Assembly: GCA_001603765.1 (NCBI GenBank)
Contig: LUZV01000004.1
Span: 1 to 9,735, forward strand
Reading direction: 5' to 3'
Origin: Anaerolineales bacterium Chloro_02
GTDB taxonomy: Bacteria; Chloroflexota; Anaerolineae; Anaerolineales; Anaerolineaceae
Length of the DNA stretch: 9,735 bases
In this document: positions 1-7,213 of the stretch, piece by piece
Position numbering within the stretch: the first letter of the stretch is position 1
Layout: each line of letters begins with the position of its first letter
Position numbers and translations under genes: made by a program
Notes under the pieces: generated by a model
The model's input: the letters and a program-made list of their open reading frames with translations, nothing else
Databases searched by the model: none
Told to the model about the DNA's origin: nothing

Positions 1-84
1 AACTTTATCCACAATCGGGACGTATTGCTTTAGGGTCTGCATGTATTTTTTGATTTCATCTTTTTGAAAAATATTGTCTGCCAT
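1..84 (-). CDS. 5' end of an unidentified gene (28 codons visible, runs off the window)
   Basis: An open frame starts at the ATG at 84-82 and runs to the window edge without a stop. It is too short to call by length alone. A strong ribosome binding site supports it: the minus strand reads GGAGG (plus 90-94) five bases before the ATG. The visible peptide begins MADNIFQKDEIKKYMQTLKQ and continues to YVPIVDKV; it is hydrophilic and probably helical, with no signal peptide. The YVP-IV-KV stretch vaguely recalls the helical region of di-iron/hemerythrin-like iron-sulfur repair proteins (Ric/ScdA type), but that is a weak recollection and no metal ligands are inside the window. The gene is divergent from glnA and shares the 85-375 spacer with it. 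Confidence 0.6.
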   Translation of the reverse strand, partial: MADNIFQKDEIKKYMQTLKQYVPIVDKV

Positions 85-375
85 CTTTTCCTCCGCAGTG
101 ATTTTGTTGAGAAATGGCTCCAGCTTGGAGCTTAGCAGCCTTTAGGGGCTGTCACTTCCCACACTCTAATATTAATACAAAATTAGTAACATTTCATTGG
201 AATATTGTTAATCTTTTTTGTGTTTATTCCCTGGCGCAAATGAAGTTGGGCTTGCGGAACAAACCTGTTAGGTTTCAGAAGGGAGACTGGTAATATAATT
301 ATAGTCAGACAGGACAGTCACTCATCGTAAAAAGCAAAAATAGTCCGGGAATATAACCAAAAAAGGAGTCAATTG
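85..375. promoter_or_regulatory. Divergent intergenic region between the partial gene and glnA
   Basis: This 291-nt spacer holds no credible gene. Near the minus-strand gene are two small consecutive inverted repeats: GCTCCA/TGGAGC (117-122 and 126-131, 3-nt loop) and CAGCC/GGCTG (136-140 and 147-151, 6-nt loop). They would lie in the leader of the minus-strand transcript. The middle (about 160-230) is AT-rich and probably contains that gene's promoter, though I cannot choose one. The glnA side holds a dyad at 261-275 and a perfect TATAAT at 294-299, listed separately. The rest, 306-360, is an A-rich leader with no structure I can support. Confidence 0.5.
261..299 (+). promoter_or_regulatory. 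Predicted glnA promoter with a dyad over the -35 region
   Basis: A perfect TATAAT lies at 294-299, which predicts a start near 306 and a leader of about 70 nt. No good -35 hexamer sits 16-18 nt upstream. Instead that position is covered by the 15-bp dyad AAACCT-gtt-AGGTTT (261-275). A weak -35 replaced by a dyad is what an activator-dependent promoter looks like, but a repressor site is also possible. Eleven bases of this element (AAACCTGTTAG, 261-271) recur exactly at 3277-3287 in the predicted permease promoter. I found no sigma-54 element at correct spacing. Promoter assignment is by eye. Confidence 0.45.
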
Positions 376-1794
376 ATGTTCCAAAATTTTGAAGATGCAA
401 TTAAGTATGTGCGGGAAAATGAAATCCGTATGATTGATTTAAAATGGGGCGATTTGTTTGGTCGCTGGCATCACATATCTGTCTCGGCGGAATCGTTCAC
501 ACCACAAATGATGCGGGATGGGATCGGGTTTGACGGCTCTTCGGTGGGCATGCGCCCAGTGAATTCGGGCGATATGGTGCTTATCCCGGACCTTTCAACC
601 GCATTTGTGGACCCATTTTTTGCCCGTCCAACCTTATCCTTCCTGGCGGATATTTACGAAGCCGATAGCAGGGAACGGTTCGCGTTTGACCCAAGGCAGA
701 TCGTCGCGAAGGCGGAAGCTTTTCTGAAGGCGACGGGCGTCGCGGACCGGTCTATTTGGGGACCTGAGTACGAATTTTACATCCTGGATGAGGCCAGCTA
801 CTACAACCGCCTGAATGCCAGCGGCTACACTCTGGTTTCTTATGAATCCGATTGGATAGAAAATGAAACCAGCAACGGCTACCTGGTTTCGAACCACCGC
901 GGATACCACCAGATCGCGCCGGCGGATCAGAATCAGGATTTGCGCAATGAAATTTCTCTGATGATGGAAGACTTTGGCTATAAGGTCAAGTACCACCATC
1001 ATGAGGCTGGCGGACCGGGGCACGGCGAGATTGAACCGCCCCTTCAGGATATTTATAAATCTTCTGACGCTTCAATGATGGTTAAATACCTGGCAAAGAA
1101 TCTGGCATACCGAGAGGGTAAGACCATAACTTTTATGCCGAAACCCTACTTCGGCGCGGCTGGAAGCGGTTTGCACTTCCACCAATTTTTGATGAAGGGC
1201 GATGTTAACGTCTTTTATGACCCCAAGGGTTACGCGAACCTGAGCGACACGGCGCTTTATTACGTCGGTGGAATACTGGACCACGCGGCGGCGCTTTGCG
1301 CTCTGACCAATCCGTCTACTAATTCCTATAAGCGCCTGGCGCCCGGGTTTGAAGCCCCGACGAGCTGCTTCTTCGGCAAAGGCGATCGCAACGCGGCAGT
1401 GCGTGCGCCGAAATATGCCACCGACCCGAGCGAAGTGCGCGTGGAATACCGCACGCCAGACGGCACGTGCAACCCATATCTGACCATTCCCGCCATGCTT
1501 TTGGCGGGTTTGGACGGCATCGCCCGCAAGGTTGACCCGCGCGAAGCCGGCTACGGACCCTTTGACGAAAACGTGATGGCGTGGCCCGAAGAAAAACAGA
1601 AGCGCATCAAGAAGGTGCCCTTCTCCCTCAATGAGGCTCTGGACGCGCTGGAAAAGGATCACGCCTTCCTTACGAGCTCTGGTGTGTTTTCGGAAGACTT
1701 CATTCAGTTTTGGGTGAAGGCGCTGCGCAAAGAGTCGAACGACATCCTCACCCGCCCAATCCCGATTGAGATCGAGCGGTATCTGGATTGTTGA
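376..1794 (+). CDS. glnA: Type I glutamine synthetase
   Basis: This enzyme makes glutamine from glutamate, ammonium and ATP in the cytoplasm. An in-frame TTG (373) directly precedes the ATG (376); the ATG is preferred because AAGGAG at 363-368 sits 7 nt before it. The 472-residue length fits the GSI class. Numbered from the ATG, the active-site elements are FDGSS (D53), GPEYEF (metal ligands E131 and E133), HHE...GEIE (E210, E218), GSGLHFH (H267), NSYKRLAPGFEAP (R320, E326) and EYRTPDGTCNPYL (R359). Where adenylylated GSI enzymes carry NLY/NIY-DL, this protein has NVMAW, so the modified tyrosine is Met (about residue 401). Control by adenylylation is therefore unlikely. The pre-His loop reads GAAGSG, lacking the Asn264 seen in Salmonella GlnA; relatives I recall have GDAGSG. 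It may capture ammonium released by the neighbouring pathway. Confidence 0.95.
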   Translation: MFQNFEDAIKYVRENEIRMIDLKWGDLFGRWHHISVSAESFTPQMMRDGIGFDGSSVGMRPVNSGDMVLIPDLSTAFVDPFFARPTLSFLADIYEADSRERFAFDPRQIVAKAEAFLKATGVADRSIWGPEYEFYILDEASYYNRLNASGYTLVSYESDWIENETSNGYLVSNHRGYHQIAPADQNQDLRNEISLMMEDFGYKVKYHHHEAGGPGHGEIEPPLQDIYKSSDASMMVKYLAKNLAYREGKTITFMPKPYFGAAGSGLHFHQFLMKGDVNVFYDPKGYANLSDTALYYVGGILDHAAALCALTNPSTNSYKRLAPGFEAPTSCFFGKGDRNAAVRAPKYATDPSEVRVEYRTPDGTCNPYLTIPAMLLAGLDGIARKVDPREAGYGPFDENVMAWPEEKQKRIKKVPFSLNEALDALEKDHAFLTSSGVFSEDFIQFWVKALRKESNDILTRPIPIEIERYLDC

Positions 1795-1812
1795 GATTAA
1801 TTGGATTAAGTG

Positions 1813-1854
1813 AACGGAGCTGGTCTTTTCGACCAGCTCCGTTTGTTGTGTTTA
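1813..1854 (+). terminator. Rho-independent terminator after glnA
   Basis: A perfect 13-bp inverted repeat has arms at 1813-1825 (AACGGAGCTGGTC) and 1831-1843 with a 5-nt loop (TTTTC). On the plus strand it is followed by the T-rich tract TTTGTTGTGTTT, so it should stop glnA transcripts 18 nt after the stop codon. The permease gene converges from the other side, ending at 1872. On the minus strand the hairpin is followed by CACTTAATCC rather than a T-run, so termination of the permease transcript here is possible but less certain. Confidence 0.85.
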
Positions 1855-1871
1855 TTACCTAAAAAGGGGCG

Positions 1872-3239
1872 CTATTTTGCTTTTTTGCTGCCGATATTCA
1901 GCAGGGCGTTCAGGACAATGCCGAAGATGGAGGCGGTGGCAAGGGCGGGGAGCTGCATGCCAAAGAAGGGGATCATGCCGCCGAAGGTATAGTGACCACC
2001 GAGGGCGATGACCATAATGGTGGCGATGACAGCAATGTTTTTAGCGCTGAACATGTCGACCTTCTTGTCGATCATGATGGCGATGCCCTGGGCAGCGATG
2101 GCGCCGAACAGGTAGACTTCCAAGCCGCCGATAACACTCAGGGGGATGGCATAGATGGCTTTCACCAGGGGGGTGAAGCAGGCGATGATCATAGCAATGA
2201 TTGCCGCGGTGATCAGAACCGGAACGGAGAACACGCGGGTGATTGCCATGGCGCTGATGTTTTCGCCATAGTTAGTTCCAGCGGGGCCACCCATAACGCC
2301 GGCAACCATGTCTCCTAAGCCGTCACCAATCAGGTTGCTGCCGAGCAGGTTTGCCAGATCGTACTTCTTCTTGCTGCCGAGTTTCTTCGCAAGGTCATTC
2401 ACATAGACATCCAACTGGTAGATGTGGGCGGTGGATTCAGGAATGGTCGCCAAGGCGACAGGCATAATCGCAAGAGCCGCGGGCCAATAGATTTTTGGAA
2501 GAGTAAAGTGCGGCAGTGCAAAAACACCCTGACTTGCCACTTCGGGAGGGAGTTGGCGGAAGAGGTTCACGCCGGTGGCTTTGGTAAGGATCAAGGCAAC
2601 GAGGACGCCGAACAGCATTCCCAGGAAAAGCGGTAATTGAGAAAGGAAGCCTCTCAAGTAGACCGAGAAGAGGATGGTCGCTAACAAAGTCGCCAGGGAA
2701 ACGATCCAGGGCAAGTTGTTGACGAAACCCGCACCAGCGGCAGCAGGCGCGGCGTCTCCAAGGGCATTACCGGCTAAGGTCAGACCGATCACCATCGCGA
2801 TTGGTCCGGTGATGGTAGCGGGCAGTAAGTTTTCGATGACATCCCTTCCAAGCTTGTTGACGAGCAAGCCAGCGGCAATAGAGATGAGACCAGACATCAC
2901 GATACCGAAGGTAACGATCTGAATGTCAACATCAGGGAGGATAGCGACGCTGTGCAGTTTCTCAGCGCCGACTAAGCCAACGATGGCGCCGATATATGAG
3001 AAACTGGAGCCATAATACAGAGGGATTTTGCCTTTAGTGATCAGAATGAAACAAAGGGTAGCGAAGCCGCTGGCAAAAATGGTGGTTGAAATATGGAATT
3101 TTGTAATAAGAGCTACGGTGATTGTAGCAGGGAACATAACGATAACCTGCTGAATCGCGTAGAGCAGCAGTTTCCAGAACGGAGGGGTCTCATCTGGAAG
3201 GTAACCTACGGTACTATCTGATTTAGTAAACCAACCCAT
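1872..3239 (-). CDS. NCS2-family uracil/xanthine-type permease
   Basis: A 455-residue polytopic membrane protein of the nucleobase:cation symporter-2 family (UraA/PyrP/RutG-like). Hydrophobic segments alternate with short loops along its length, compatible with the family's 14 segments. Recognisable elements are the first-helix motif AIQQVIVMF (28-36), YYGSSFSYIGA (75-85), TIPESTAH with E268 and H272, and NYGENISAMAITR with E326. E268 and E326 match the two substrate-contacting glutamates of E. coli UraA. Two departures from the family consensus are visible: QQ instead of QH in the first motif, and GENIS instead of GENIG. The start is supported by AAGGAG (plus 3247-3252) 7 nt upstream. Its position next to a hydroxylase operon and a PucR regulator suggests uptake of a purine or pyrimidine base, but the family includes uracil, xanthine, hypoxanthine and urate carriers and the substrate cannot be read from sequence. 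Confidence 0.9.
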   Translation of the reverse strand: MGWFTKSDSTVGYLPDETPPFWKLLLYAIQQVIVMFPATITVALITKFHISTTIFASGFATLCFILITKGKIPLYYGSSFSYIGAIVGLVGAEKLHSVAILPDVDIQIVTFGIVMSGLISIAAGLLVNKLGRDVIENLLPATITGPIAMVIGLTLAGNALGDAAPAAAGAGFVNNLPWIVSLATLLATILFSVYLRGFLSQLPLFLGMLFGVLVALILTKATGVNLFRQLPPEVASQGVFALPHFTLPKIYWPAALAIMPVALATIPESTAHIYQLDVYVNDLAKKLGSKKKYDLANLLGSNLIGDGLGDMVAGVMGGPAGTNYGENISAMAITRVFSVPVLITAAIIAMIIACFTPLVKAIYAIPLSVIGGLEVYLFGAIAAQGIAIMIDKKVDMFSAKNIAVIATIMVIALGGHYTFGGMIPFFGMQLPALATASIFGIVLNALLNIGSKKAK

Positions 3240-3271
3240 TGCATATCTCCTTATATTGATTAATGAAGTTT

Positions 3272-3300
3272 CTTATAAACCTGTTAGTCAATTACCAAAA
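3272..3300 (-). promoter_or_regulatory. Predicted permease promoter with shared TTTTGGTAATT element
   Basis: On the minus strand TATAAG (plus 3272-3277) matches the -10 consensus at five of six positions and predicts a start near 3265, giving a short leader of about 26 nt. Upstream, TTTTGGTAATT occupies plus 3290-3300; its TTTTGG begins a 17-nt spacer and stands where a -35 box belongs. The spacer carries AACAGGTTT. The same arrangement occurs before the hydroxylase operon (7332-7359), and AAACCTGTTAG (3277-3287) also recurs upstream of glnA. TTGGTAA resembles the TTGGTTAA core of the B. subtilis PucR box. The leader is too short for a riboswitch. Confidence 0.5.
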
Positions 3301-3336
3301 ACCATTTTTCGATAGTTTCTCTCCTTTTCTCCCAGT

Positions 3337-3363
3337 GCCATGCACTCAACTTGAGTGCATGGC
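3337..3363. repeat. 27-bp near-perfect palindrome between the hydroxylase operon and permease
   Basis: Two perfect 13-bp arms, GCCATGCACTCAA (3337-3349) and its complement (3351-3363), flank a single C. As RNA this would fold into an 11-bp stem with a 5-nt loop, about 50 nt after the hydroxylase stop codon, so it could end or stabilise that transcript. No U-run follows on the minus strand (the next bases read ACTGGGAGAAAAGG), and on the plus strand only CTTTGATG follows, so it is a poor intrinsic terminator. A one-base centre also suits a dimeric regulator's operator, here about 85 nt upstream of the predicted permease start site. I cannot decide between the two roles. Confidence 0.6.
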
Positions 3364-3411
3364 TTTGATGAGGGATGACGAGTCCTGTTAAATTGCTATT
3401 TAGCGTGATGT

Positions 3412-5823
3412 CTAATGCAGCCCGGGAAGGCAGTCGACATCGGTGCAAAGAATTGACTTTTTACCGCTTTGGATACCCAGAACGATTGCTTCGGGTGAGA
3501 GCGGCAGGACGTGAAAATTGATACCCAGGGCATCGTAAACCGCGTTGCCTATAGCTGAGGGAACGGAGATCATCGGATGTTCGCCCACGCCACGCGCGCC
3601 ATAAGGACCGTTGAACTGCGGATTCTCGATGTAAATTGGCACAATTTTACCAGGGATGTCTTTTAAGGTTGGAATTTTATTGTCGGTGAAGGACGGGTTC
3701 ATCAACTGGACATCGGCATTAAATTTGTAGCCTTCCAGAAGCGCGGATCCTAAGCCCTGCAGTACGCCGCCGCAAATCTGACCATAAACGAGTTTCTCGT
3801 TGATGACCTGACCAATGTCAAAAGCGGAAGCAACTTTTAGAACTTCAATGCTGCCGGTTTCAACGTCCACTTCAATCTCAACCGCATGCGCGCCGAAAGT
3901 CCAGACCGCGGCGGGATAGCCCTGACCAGTTTCGGGATGGAGGTTGGTTAACCCGTCGGCGATACTGCTGCCGCTGGCGATCAGCGGTCCGCCAATGCCG
4001 GTGCCATTGGGATACATATAACCCAAAGCGATCTGCTTATAAGTCAGCCGGCGTTCGGGGTTATGGCGGTGGAAGATTACGCCATCGGCATGATCGAGAT
4101 AGTCGGGATCGGTCCGCAGCGCCTGGGCGGCGACATCTTTCATCTTGCGCAGCATTTCGCGGCTGGCTTTGATGACGGCATTTCCTGCCATGAAAGTCAG
4201 CTTTGAAGCAACTGTGTTCCAGTCGTAGGGGTTAGCGCGGGTGTCGATCTCGGAGGAAATTTCGATGTGCTCGATCGGCATATCCAGCTCCTGGGCGGCG
4301 ATTTGCGCCAGGGCAGTGATGGCGCCCTGACCATAGTCAACTGCGCCGATCATCATTTTGACGTGACCATCGCCGTTCATCTGCATGATGACCGCGGTGG
4401 CGGTGTTGGCGGGCATGGCGGGCGCTTTTTGCAGCATGGCGAAGCCCTTACCGCGCACTTTGCCGGTCTTCCACTCGCGCTGACGTTCTTCTTCACTCTT
4501 GCGACCAGTCCAGCCGATTTCTTTAACCACAGCGGTCAGGCAGTCTTTGGGGCTGCCGTTGCTCGCGGTTATAACCTCGCCGCTCATGGTCTGGCAGCCG
4601 GGTTCCAGAAGGTTTTTCATGCGGAACTCGTAAGGGTCAATTCCCAATTTTTGGGAAAGAATGTCAATCTGACGTTCAATTGTCCAGTGGGTTTCGAGGT
4701 GACCAAAACCGCGATATGCAGTGCTGAAAACTTTGTTGGTGTAAATTGTTTTGGAATCGATGCTGGCATTTTCTACCGCGTATGGACCGACGCCGGAATA
4801 AACGGCAGTCTTGCCAACGTTGACGCCGTAGTCGGCATAGGCGCCACTGTCCCAGTCGTAGACAGCTTTGACGGAGGTAATTTTTCCGTCTTTGGTCACG
4901 CCGGTCTTAATGCGACCGCGCATGCCGGCACGGGTGGGAAGCTGATTGAATTCTTGCTCGCGCGTAGCGCGCACTTTAACGGGGAGCCCGCCAGCCGCAC
5001 GCGAGAGCAGCGCCGCGAGCGGTTCCAGATGGATACCGGCTTTGCCGCCAAACCCGCCGCCCACGTAAGGAATATGGACTTCGACGTCTGTTTCGGAGAT
5101 GTGGAAGCTGTCCGCCATGATTTGGCGAATGGCAAAGGGAGATTGAGCAGAAGCCCAGATTTTGATTTTGTTAGAGAAAGGGTCAGCCTGGACGATCGCC
5201 ACATGGGTTTCCATCGGCACGTGGGCAACGGCAGGCAGCGAAAATTCGTTCTCAACCACCAGATCTGCCTCGTCAAAAGCTTTGTCCAGATCACCTTTCT
5301 TGCTTTTATTCCAGCTGGCGATGTTAGAGTCCTTCTGAGGGAAGAACACGCCGACGTAATGTTTCAGCTCATTGATGTCATCATGGACCAAGATTTTGCC
5401 TTCAAGGGCTTCGTCCACGTTGCGCACAGGCTCCAGGGGTTCATAGACCACTTTAAGCAGCGAAACACCACGTTCGGCAGTTTCTTCATCATCCGCCGCG
5501 ACAGCGGCAACAACGTCACCATGATAGCGGGTCTCCCCTTTGGAGAGGACGCGTTTATCCTGCATGTAGAGACCAACCAGGATGTCGGAATCCTCGCCGG
5601 TCAGAACGGCGCGCACGCCGGGCAGGGCTTTGGCGGCGCTGGTGTCAATTGAGACGATCCTTGCGCGGGCATAAGGAGAAAGCAAACAGCGAGCGTGGAG
5701 CATGCCGGGAAGTTCCAAGTCGTAGGTATAGACGGCTTGCCCGGTGACCTTTTCGCGGGCATCTTTACGATCGTAAGGCTGACCAACCCGCTTGTATTTT
5801 GATGAGTATTTTTTCTCGTCCAT
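3412..5823 (-). CDS. Molybdenum hydroxylase, Mo-cofactor (large) subunit, xanthine dehydrogenase family
   Basis: This 803-residue subunit would bind molybdopterin and hydroxylate the substrate (compare B. subtilis PucD, E. coli XdhA). The N-terminal a/b-hammerhead domain covers about residues 15-140 and the rest is Mo-binding. Visible motifs are YVGGGFGGKAG (253-263), AYRGFGHLE with R371, VDYGQGAITALAQIAAQEL (495-513) and YGARGVGE with the presumed catalytic base E748. Bovine xanthine dehydrogenase has a substrate-binding Glu802 directly after FGGK; here that residue is A262. R371, matching bovine Arg880, is kept, so the substrate may not be xanthine itself. The CO dehydrogenase signature AYRCSFR is absent. 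The C-terminal tail holds two cysteines (C793, C798) of unknown role. The start overlaps the stop of the upstream subunit by one base (TAATG), with AAAGGAA about 11 nt before it, which suggests coupled translation. Confidence 0.92.
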   Translation of the reverse strand: MDEKKYSSKYKRVGQPYDRKDAREKVTGQAVYTYDLELPGMLHARCLLSPYARARIVSIDTSAAKALPGVRAVLTGEDSDILVGLYMQDKRVLSKGETRYHGDVVAAVAADDEETAERGVSLLKVVYEPLEPVRNVDEALEGKILVHDDINELKHYVGVFFPQKDSNIASWNKSKKGDLDKAFDEADLVVENEFSLPAVAHVPMETHVAIVQADPFSNKIKIWASAQSPFAIRQIMADSFHISETDVEVHIPYVGGGFGGKAGIHLEPLAALLSRAAGGLPVKVRATREQEFNQLPTRAGMRGRIKTGVTKDGKITSVKAVYDWDSGAYADYGVNVGKTAVYSGVGPYAVENASIDSKTIYTNKVFSTAYRGFGHLETHWTIERQIDILSQKLGIDPYEFRMKNLLEPGCQTMSGEVITASNGSPKDCLTAVVKEIGWTGRKSEEERQREWKTGKVRGKGFAMLQKAPAMPANTATAVIMQMNGDGHVKMMIGAVDYGQGAITALAQIAAQELDMPIEHIEISSEIDTRANPYDWNTVASKLTFMAGNAVIKASREMLRKMKDVAAQALRTDPDYLDHADGVIFHRHNPERRLTYKQIALGYMYPNGTGIGGPLIASGSSIADGLTNLHPETGQGYPAAVWTFGAHAVEIEVDVETGSIEVLKVASAFDIGQVINEKLVYGQICGGVLQGLGSALLEGYKFNADVQLMNPSFTDNKIPTLKDIPGKIVPIYIENPQFNGPYGARGVGEHPMISVPSAIGNAVYDALGINFHVLPLSPEAIVLGIQSGKKSILCTDVDCLPGLH

Positions 5824-6359
5824 TAGCGGCCTAATTCCTTTCGTTCACGTTCAGCAGCGCGTTTTACAGCACTCAAAATCGGAATATAACCAGTGCACCG
5901 GCAGAGATTACCGCTCAGAGCTTCAATGATCTCTTCGTCCGTTGGGTTAGGGTTGTGATCCAGCAAGGCGCGGGAAGACATGAGGAAGCCAGGGGTGCAG
6001 AAACCACACTGCAGGGCGTCCTGACTGACGAACTCTTCCTGCAAGATCGAAAGTTTTCCGCCTTTTGCCAGACCCTCAACGGTTGTGATCTCAGCGCCTT
6101 CAGCTTCGACAGCCAGAATGATGCAGGAGGTGACGGCTTTTCCATTCATGATGATGGTGCAGGCGCCGCATTCGCCCTCGCCGCAGGCTTCTTTGGTGCC
6201 AAACAGCTTCAGGTTGTCCCGCAGGAAATGCAGCAGGGTCATACTGGGGTCAACATCACGGACCACCTTGCGACCGTTTACGGTCAGGCTGAGGGTTACT
6301 TTGCGCTTGCCTGATTCAATATGTTCTGTGTATATCGAGCAATCTTTTGAGTTGTCCAT
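5823..6359 (-). CDS. Molybdenum hydroxylase, [2Fe-2S] (small) subunit
   Basis: A 178-residue electron-transfer subunit carrying both [2Fe-2S] clusters of the xanthine dehydrogenase family (like CoxS, PucE or E. coli XdhC). The plant-ferredoxin-type cluster is bound by C59, C64, C67 (in ACGEGECGACTI) and C79. The second, buried cluster is bound by C118 and C121 (QCGFCTPG) and C153 and C155 (NLCRCTGY). All eight ligands are present, so it should be functional. The N terminus is about 20 residues longer than many relatives, but the start is supported by AAAAGGAGG (plus 6367-6375) 7 nt upstream. Only 2 nt separate it from the stop of the FAD subunit, and its own stop overlaps the large subunit start. 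It would pass electrons from the Mo centre to FAD. Confidence 0.95.
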   Translation of the reverse strand: MDNSKDCSIYTEHIESGKRKVTLSLTVNGRKVVRDVDPSMTLLHFLRDNLKLFGTKEACGEGECGACTIIMNGKAVTSCIILAVEAEGAEITTVEGLAKGGKLSILQEEFVSQDALQCGFCTPGFLMSSRALLDHNPNPTDEEIIEALSGNLCRCTGYIPILSAVKRAAERERKELGR

Positions 6360-6361
6360 GC

Positions 6362-7213
6362 TTAATCCTCCTTTTCAATGAGTTTGAGCAGGCCTTGTTT
6401 TAGCAGCACGGATGCCATTTGCAGGCGGTAGGCTGCTGAGGAACGGACGTCGGAAATGGGGCGGATGTGCTGCTTGATTTCCTGTGCCGCCCATTCAACC
6501 GTCTCGCGGGAAAGACCGCGCTCATTGATCATGTCTTCAAGGGCAGAAAGCCGCAGCGGCGTAGGCGCGACCGCGCCAATGCCAATCGCAACTTTGCCGT
6601 CGGGTTTAATGCGGGTGGCAACGCCAACCGTCGCCAGATCATGACCTTTAAGCCTTGCCTGGCGCAAATAAATGCTCTTGTCGCCTTCGCCCGGGTCAGG
6701 CAGTTGGATTGAAACCACCAACTCGCCGCGCTCCAAAGCGGTACGCTTTACGCCTTTGAAAAATTGGTTCAGCGGAACCTGGCGGGCGCCTTTTGGACCG
6801 GCAATGTTGACGACCGCGTCGTAAACAAGCAGAGAGGGCGGAAGATCGGCGCCAGGCGACGCGTTGCAGATGTTCCCGACGACCGTGGCGCGATTGCGCA
6901 GCTGGAAAGATGCCAGAGCGGCAGCAGCCTGGTTTAGCGCCGGATACTTGGCTTTGACCGCCGCTGAATCAACCACGCGGTTGACTACAACGGCAGCGCC
7001 GATTGTTAGACCCACGCCTTCAACGTACTCGAAAGCAGCAATCTCAGGCAGCATTTTAATGTCGACGATGTGTTCGGCGTTGATCAGATTTCTGCGCAGC
7101 AGAATCATCAGGTCAGTACCGCCCGCGAGGACATAGGAGTTATCTTCCTTTTCGAGATATTGGACTGCTTCACTGAGGGTGTGGGGCTTGAAGTATTTGA
7201 ACCTACTTAGCAT
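6362..7213 (-). CDS. Molybdenum hydroxylase, FAD-binding (medium) subunit
   Basis: A 283-residue flavoprotein subunit of the CoxM/PucC/XdhB type, passing electrons from the [2Fe-2S] subunit to an external acceptor such as NAD+ or another carrier. The FAD-binding motifs are AGGTDL (30-35) and VVGNICNASPGADLPP (111-126); the family consensus in the second is TVGGNIANASPAADL. The C-terminal CO dehydrogenase flavoprotein domain shows the usual DVRSSAAYR (255-263). It lacks the extra 4Fe-4S insertion known from 4-hydroxybenzoyl-CoA reductase. The start at 7213 has AGGAGG (plus 7219-7224) 5 nt upstream. It is first in the operon, giving the order FAD, FeS, Mo as in coxMSL. No XdhC/CoxF-type maturation gene is visible in the window. 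Confidence 0.93.
   Translation of the reverse strand: MLSRFKYFKPHTLSEAVQYLEKEDNSYVLAGGTDLMILLRRNLINAEHIVDIKMLPEIAAFEYVEGVGLTIGAAVVVNRVVDSAAVKAKYPALNQAAAALASFQLRNRATVVGNICNASPGADLPPSLLVYDAVVNIAGPKGARQVPLNQFFKGVKRTALERGELVVSIQLPDPGEGDKSIYLRQARLKGHDLATVGVATRIKPDGKVAIGIGAVAPTPLRLSALEDMINERGLSRETVEWAAQEIKQHIRPISDVRSSAAYRLQMASVLLKQGLLKLIEKED

Noticed and set aside
234..255. Possible sigma-54 promoter for glnA (TGGCGC followed by TTGC)
   Set aside because: The GG and GC elements are not at the required 10-nt spacing, and a perfect TATAAT lies closer to the gene.
634..1662. Minus-strand open frames inside glnA
   Set aside because: They are antisense to a fully conserved glutamine synthetase, have no ribosome binding sites and no recognisable protein features.
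1810..1992. 60-codon open frame after glnA
   Set aside because: It runs through the terminator hairpin and into the antisense of the permease gene.
4267..5652. 461-codon open frame on the plus strand
   Set aside because: It lies antisense to the Mo subunit, whose motifs are intact. The translation is rich in His/Gly/Phe/Asp without any known motif, as expected for the complement of a biased coding frame.
3412..7213. Aerobic CO dehydrogenase (coxMSL)
   Set aside because: The gene order matches, but the large subunit lacks the AYRCSFR active-site loop and reads AYRGFG.
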